Shown here one piece after another: positions 4,747-6,209 of a DNA stretch of 6,209 nucleotides. Both the position numbers and the translations under genes were made by a program. The stretch's first letter is position 1; every line of letters starts with the position of its first letter. Under the pieces are notes generated by a model. That model saw nothing but the letters and a program-made list of their open reading frames with translations. It was not told the DNA's origin and did not search any database. Source of the stretch: Spirochaetota bacterium (GTDB taxonomy: Bacteria; Spirochaetota; Spirochaetia; Treponematales; Treponemataceae); the NCBI GenBank assembly GCA_022704725.1, contig JAKJFV010000102.1, positions 1 through 6,209 on the forward strand, written 5' to 3'.

Positions 4747-5835
4747 ATGAAGATAACTATCGCTCTTATTCCAGGTGATGGAATAGGTCCGGATATGCTG
4801 CACGAAGCAGTTCGTGTAATAGATGCTGTGACAAAACGGTTCGGGCATACGGTAACTTATACAACGCTCACCGCCGGGGGTGAGGCTCTTGATCAGACAG
4901 GAGAGCCCTTTCCGTGTGAGGTACTTTTTGAGTGCAGAAGAACACATGCCGTATTAACAGGCCCCTTCGGCGGACCAAAGTGGGATTCTTTACCAATATC
5001 TTTACGTCCTGAACGTGCCCTTCTTGAGCTGCGGAAAGGACTGGATGTGTATGCTTCCTTCAGACCGGTACTTTTCTCAACCTCCCTTAATAATGCCAGT
5101 CCGTTAAAAGAAGAAATACTCAGCAGCGGGTTTAATTTTCTCATTGTAAACGAATTAAACAGCGGAATTTACAACGGCGAAAAAGGATTAACCGAGGACG
5201 GTTCATGTGCCTGGGATACCGAACTCTACACCGATGACCAGATCTGCCGGGTGCTGCGCATCGCCTTTGAAGCCGCACGTTCAAGGCGTAAACATCTTTG
5301 TCTTGTTGATAAGGCAAATATGCTCGAATCAAGCCGCCTTTGGCGGGAGGTTGCAAAATCTTTGTCCTATGATTACAGCGATGTTGACGTAGAATATGTT
5401 CATATAAATAAAGCATGCCGCAGAATGTTAAGCAGTCCGGGCAGTTTTGATGTTATTGTAACGAACACCCTTTTCGGCGATATATTAACTGATATTGCAG
5501 GCGAGATAAGCGGATCTATAGGTATGATACCCTCAGCAGCAGTAGGGGAGAGCGGTTGTCCGGGGCTTTATGGCCCCCTGCATGGATCAGCTCCCAATAT
5601 GTCGGGAAAAAACTCGGCCAATCCAATAGCCACAATACTTTCTGCAGCCCTCCTTTTACGGCATTCGCTTTCTCTTGATGAAGAATCCCTGCTCATCGAG
5701 CAGGCTGTAGAAAATGTACTAATTAAGGGATACAGAACAAACGACATTTCCAGCTGTCCTGCAGATAAAAGTATTATTTGTGTAGGAACATCCGGAATGT
5801 GCGATGCAATTCTTGATGAAATACAATGTCTTTAA
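4747..5835 (+). CDS. leuB: 3-isopropylmalate dehydrogenase family protein, with altered active-site residues
   Basis: Family members oxidise and decarboxylate 3-isopropylmalate with NAD+ in leucine synthesis. This 362-residue protein aligns along its whole length: IALIPGDGIGP (5-15), GGPKWDSLP (75-83), LRK (95-97), FRP (105-107), GIY (140-142), DKANML (188-193), LFGDILTD (242-249), HGSAP (279-283) and GKNSANPIATILS (287-299). By Thermus numbering R94, R104, Y139, K185, D241 and D245 are kept, as R96, R106, Y142, K189, D245 and D249. But R132 is N135 (VNEL for VREL), D217 is N221 (INKA for IDNA) and D278 is N284 (APNM for APDI). These contact substrate, metal and NAD ribose respectively. It may therefore be a divergent enzyme or a related beta-decarboxylating dehydrogenase. 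The start at 4747 begins MKITIALIPGDG as in the family, with AAGG 11 nt upstream. No leuA, leuC or leuD is in view. Confidence 0.85.
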   Translation: MKITIALIPGDGIGPDMLHEAVRVIDAVTKRFGHTVTYTTLTAGGEALDQTGEPFPCEVLFECRRTHAVLTGPFGGPKWDSLPISLRPERALLELRKGLDVYASFRPVLFSTSLNNASPLKEEILSSGFNFLIVNELNSGIYNGEKGLTEDGSCAWDTELYTDDQICRVLRIAFEAARSRRKHLCLVDKANMLESSRLWREVAKSLSYDYSDVDVEYVHINKACRRMLSSPGSFDVIVTNTLFGDILTDIAGEISGSIGMIPSAAVGESGCPGLYGPLHGSAPNMSGKNSANPIATILSAALLLRHSLSLDEESLLIEQAVENVLIKGYRTNDISSCPADKSIICVGTSGMCDAILDEIQCL

Positions 5836-5848
5836 CTGCTTTCCCTTC

Positions 5849-5877
5849 TTTATCTAATTATTTTTTTTTGTTATAGT
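5849..5877 (+). promoter_or_regulatory. Possible promoter of dapL
   Basis: TATAGT (5872-5877) is a good -10 box. TTTATC (5849-5854), 17 bp upstream, is a weak -35 match (three of six). The spacer carries a run of nine T, as in the leuB promoter. No terminator hairpin separates leuB from dapL, so read-through from leuB is also possible. Confidence 0.4.
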
Positions 5878-5898
5878 ATTTTAAAAGAGGTATAAAGT

Positions 5899-6209
5899 AT
5901 GATAAAACGAAACAAATCTTTTACAAACCTGGCATCAGGTTATTTATTTCCGGAAATAGCAAAACGAAGACGGGCCTACGCTGCTTCCCATCCGGATGTT
6001 AAACTTATCAGTTTGGGTATTGGAAATACAACAGAACCATTAACACCTCACATTGTTGAATCAATGAAAAAATATGTAGAAAACCTCGGGTCCGTTAAGG
6101 GTTACTCCGGTTATGGCGATGATTCAGCAGGCTTACAGGAATTGCGCGAACAGATTGCCCATGTTTTATATAAAGATCTTGTACAGGCGGATGAAGTATT
6201 CGTTTCTGA
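5899..6209 (+). CDS. dapL: LL-diaminopimelate aminotransferase (3' end outside window)
   Basis: A PLP-dependent transaminase that converts tetrahydrodipicolinate directly to LL-diaminopimelate with glutamate as donor, bypassing the acylated DapD/C/E route to lysine and peptidoglycan. The 103 complete codons visible give the characteristic N-terminus: NYLFPEIA-like GYLFPEIAKRR (14-24), ISLGIGNTTEPL (37-48), then GYSGYGDDSAGLQELREQIA (69-88). Most DapL proteins have GIGDTT where this has GIGNTT. The PLP-binding lysine lies beyond the window. AGAGG (5886-5890) with 8 nt spacing supports the ATG at 5899. It follows leuB by 63 bp on the same strand. Other class I/II aminotransferases share the fold, but the FPEIA and LGIGxTTEPL blocks point to DapL. 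Confidence 0.88.
   Translation, partial: MIKRNKSFTNLASGYLFPEIAKRRRAYAASHPDVKLISLGIGNTTEPLTPHIVESMKKYVENLGSVKGYSGYGDDSAGLQELREQIAHVLYKDLVQADEVFVS

Noticed and set aside
1..6209. CRISPR array or defence system
   Set aside because: No spaced repeat series is present, and every sizeable reading frame is a housekeeping or metabolic gene.

Overview
The window reads as ordinary bacterial chromosome, most likely from a treponeme-like spirochaete. I infer this from the gene content (tmRNA with an ALAA-ending tag, E. coli-type SpeD next to SpeE, RecO, and the LL-diaminopimelate aminotransferase route to lysine and peptidoglycan), the moderate GC content, and the absence of an encoded CCA on the tmRNA. 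No rRNA or species-specific marker is present, so the assignment is tentative.

Layout. A DEAD-box RNA helicase runs leftward off the left edge (1-1179, minus). Divergent from it is the tmRNA gene ssrA (1432-1784, plus), with a recognisable promoter, a leader hairpin and a strong intrinsic terminator. Between ssrA and the next gene lies a 271-bp unit. It is bounded by a perfect 47-bp direct repeat of the tmRNA 3' end plus terminator (1769-1815 and 2040-2086) and is filled with hairpin-forming sequence and no gene. It looks like the footprint of a small element inserted at the ssrA 3' end. Then come two polyamine genes on the minus strand, speD (3781-3005) overlapping speE (3020-2082), with their own promoter, downstream of recO (4616-3852, minus). 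Divergent from recO are leuB (4747-5835, plus) and dapL (from 5899, plus, cut by the right edge), each with a promoter-like sequence.

How the genes relate. SpeD makes decarboxylated S-adenosylmethionine and SpeE uses it to convert putrescine to spermidine; their coding regions overlap by 16 bp, so they are surely cotranscribed. ssrA and speE converge and share a bidirectional terminator, and the speE stop codon lies inside it. leuB and dapL are both amino-acid biosynthesis genes in tandem. The helicase, tmRNA and RecO are housekeeping functions for RNA remodelling, ribosome rescue and recombinational repair.

Most worth checking: (1) the ssrA-targeted duplication and its 224-bp structured interior; (2) LeuB keeps the family scaffold but has Asn at three positions that are Arg, Asp and Asp in characterised 3-isopropylmalate dehydrogenases (a substrate, a metal and an NAD contact); (3) the promoter and leader of ssrA, which carry a spacer palindrome and a 12-bp hairpin.
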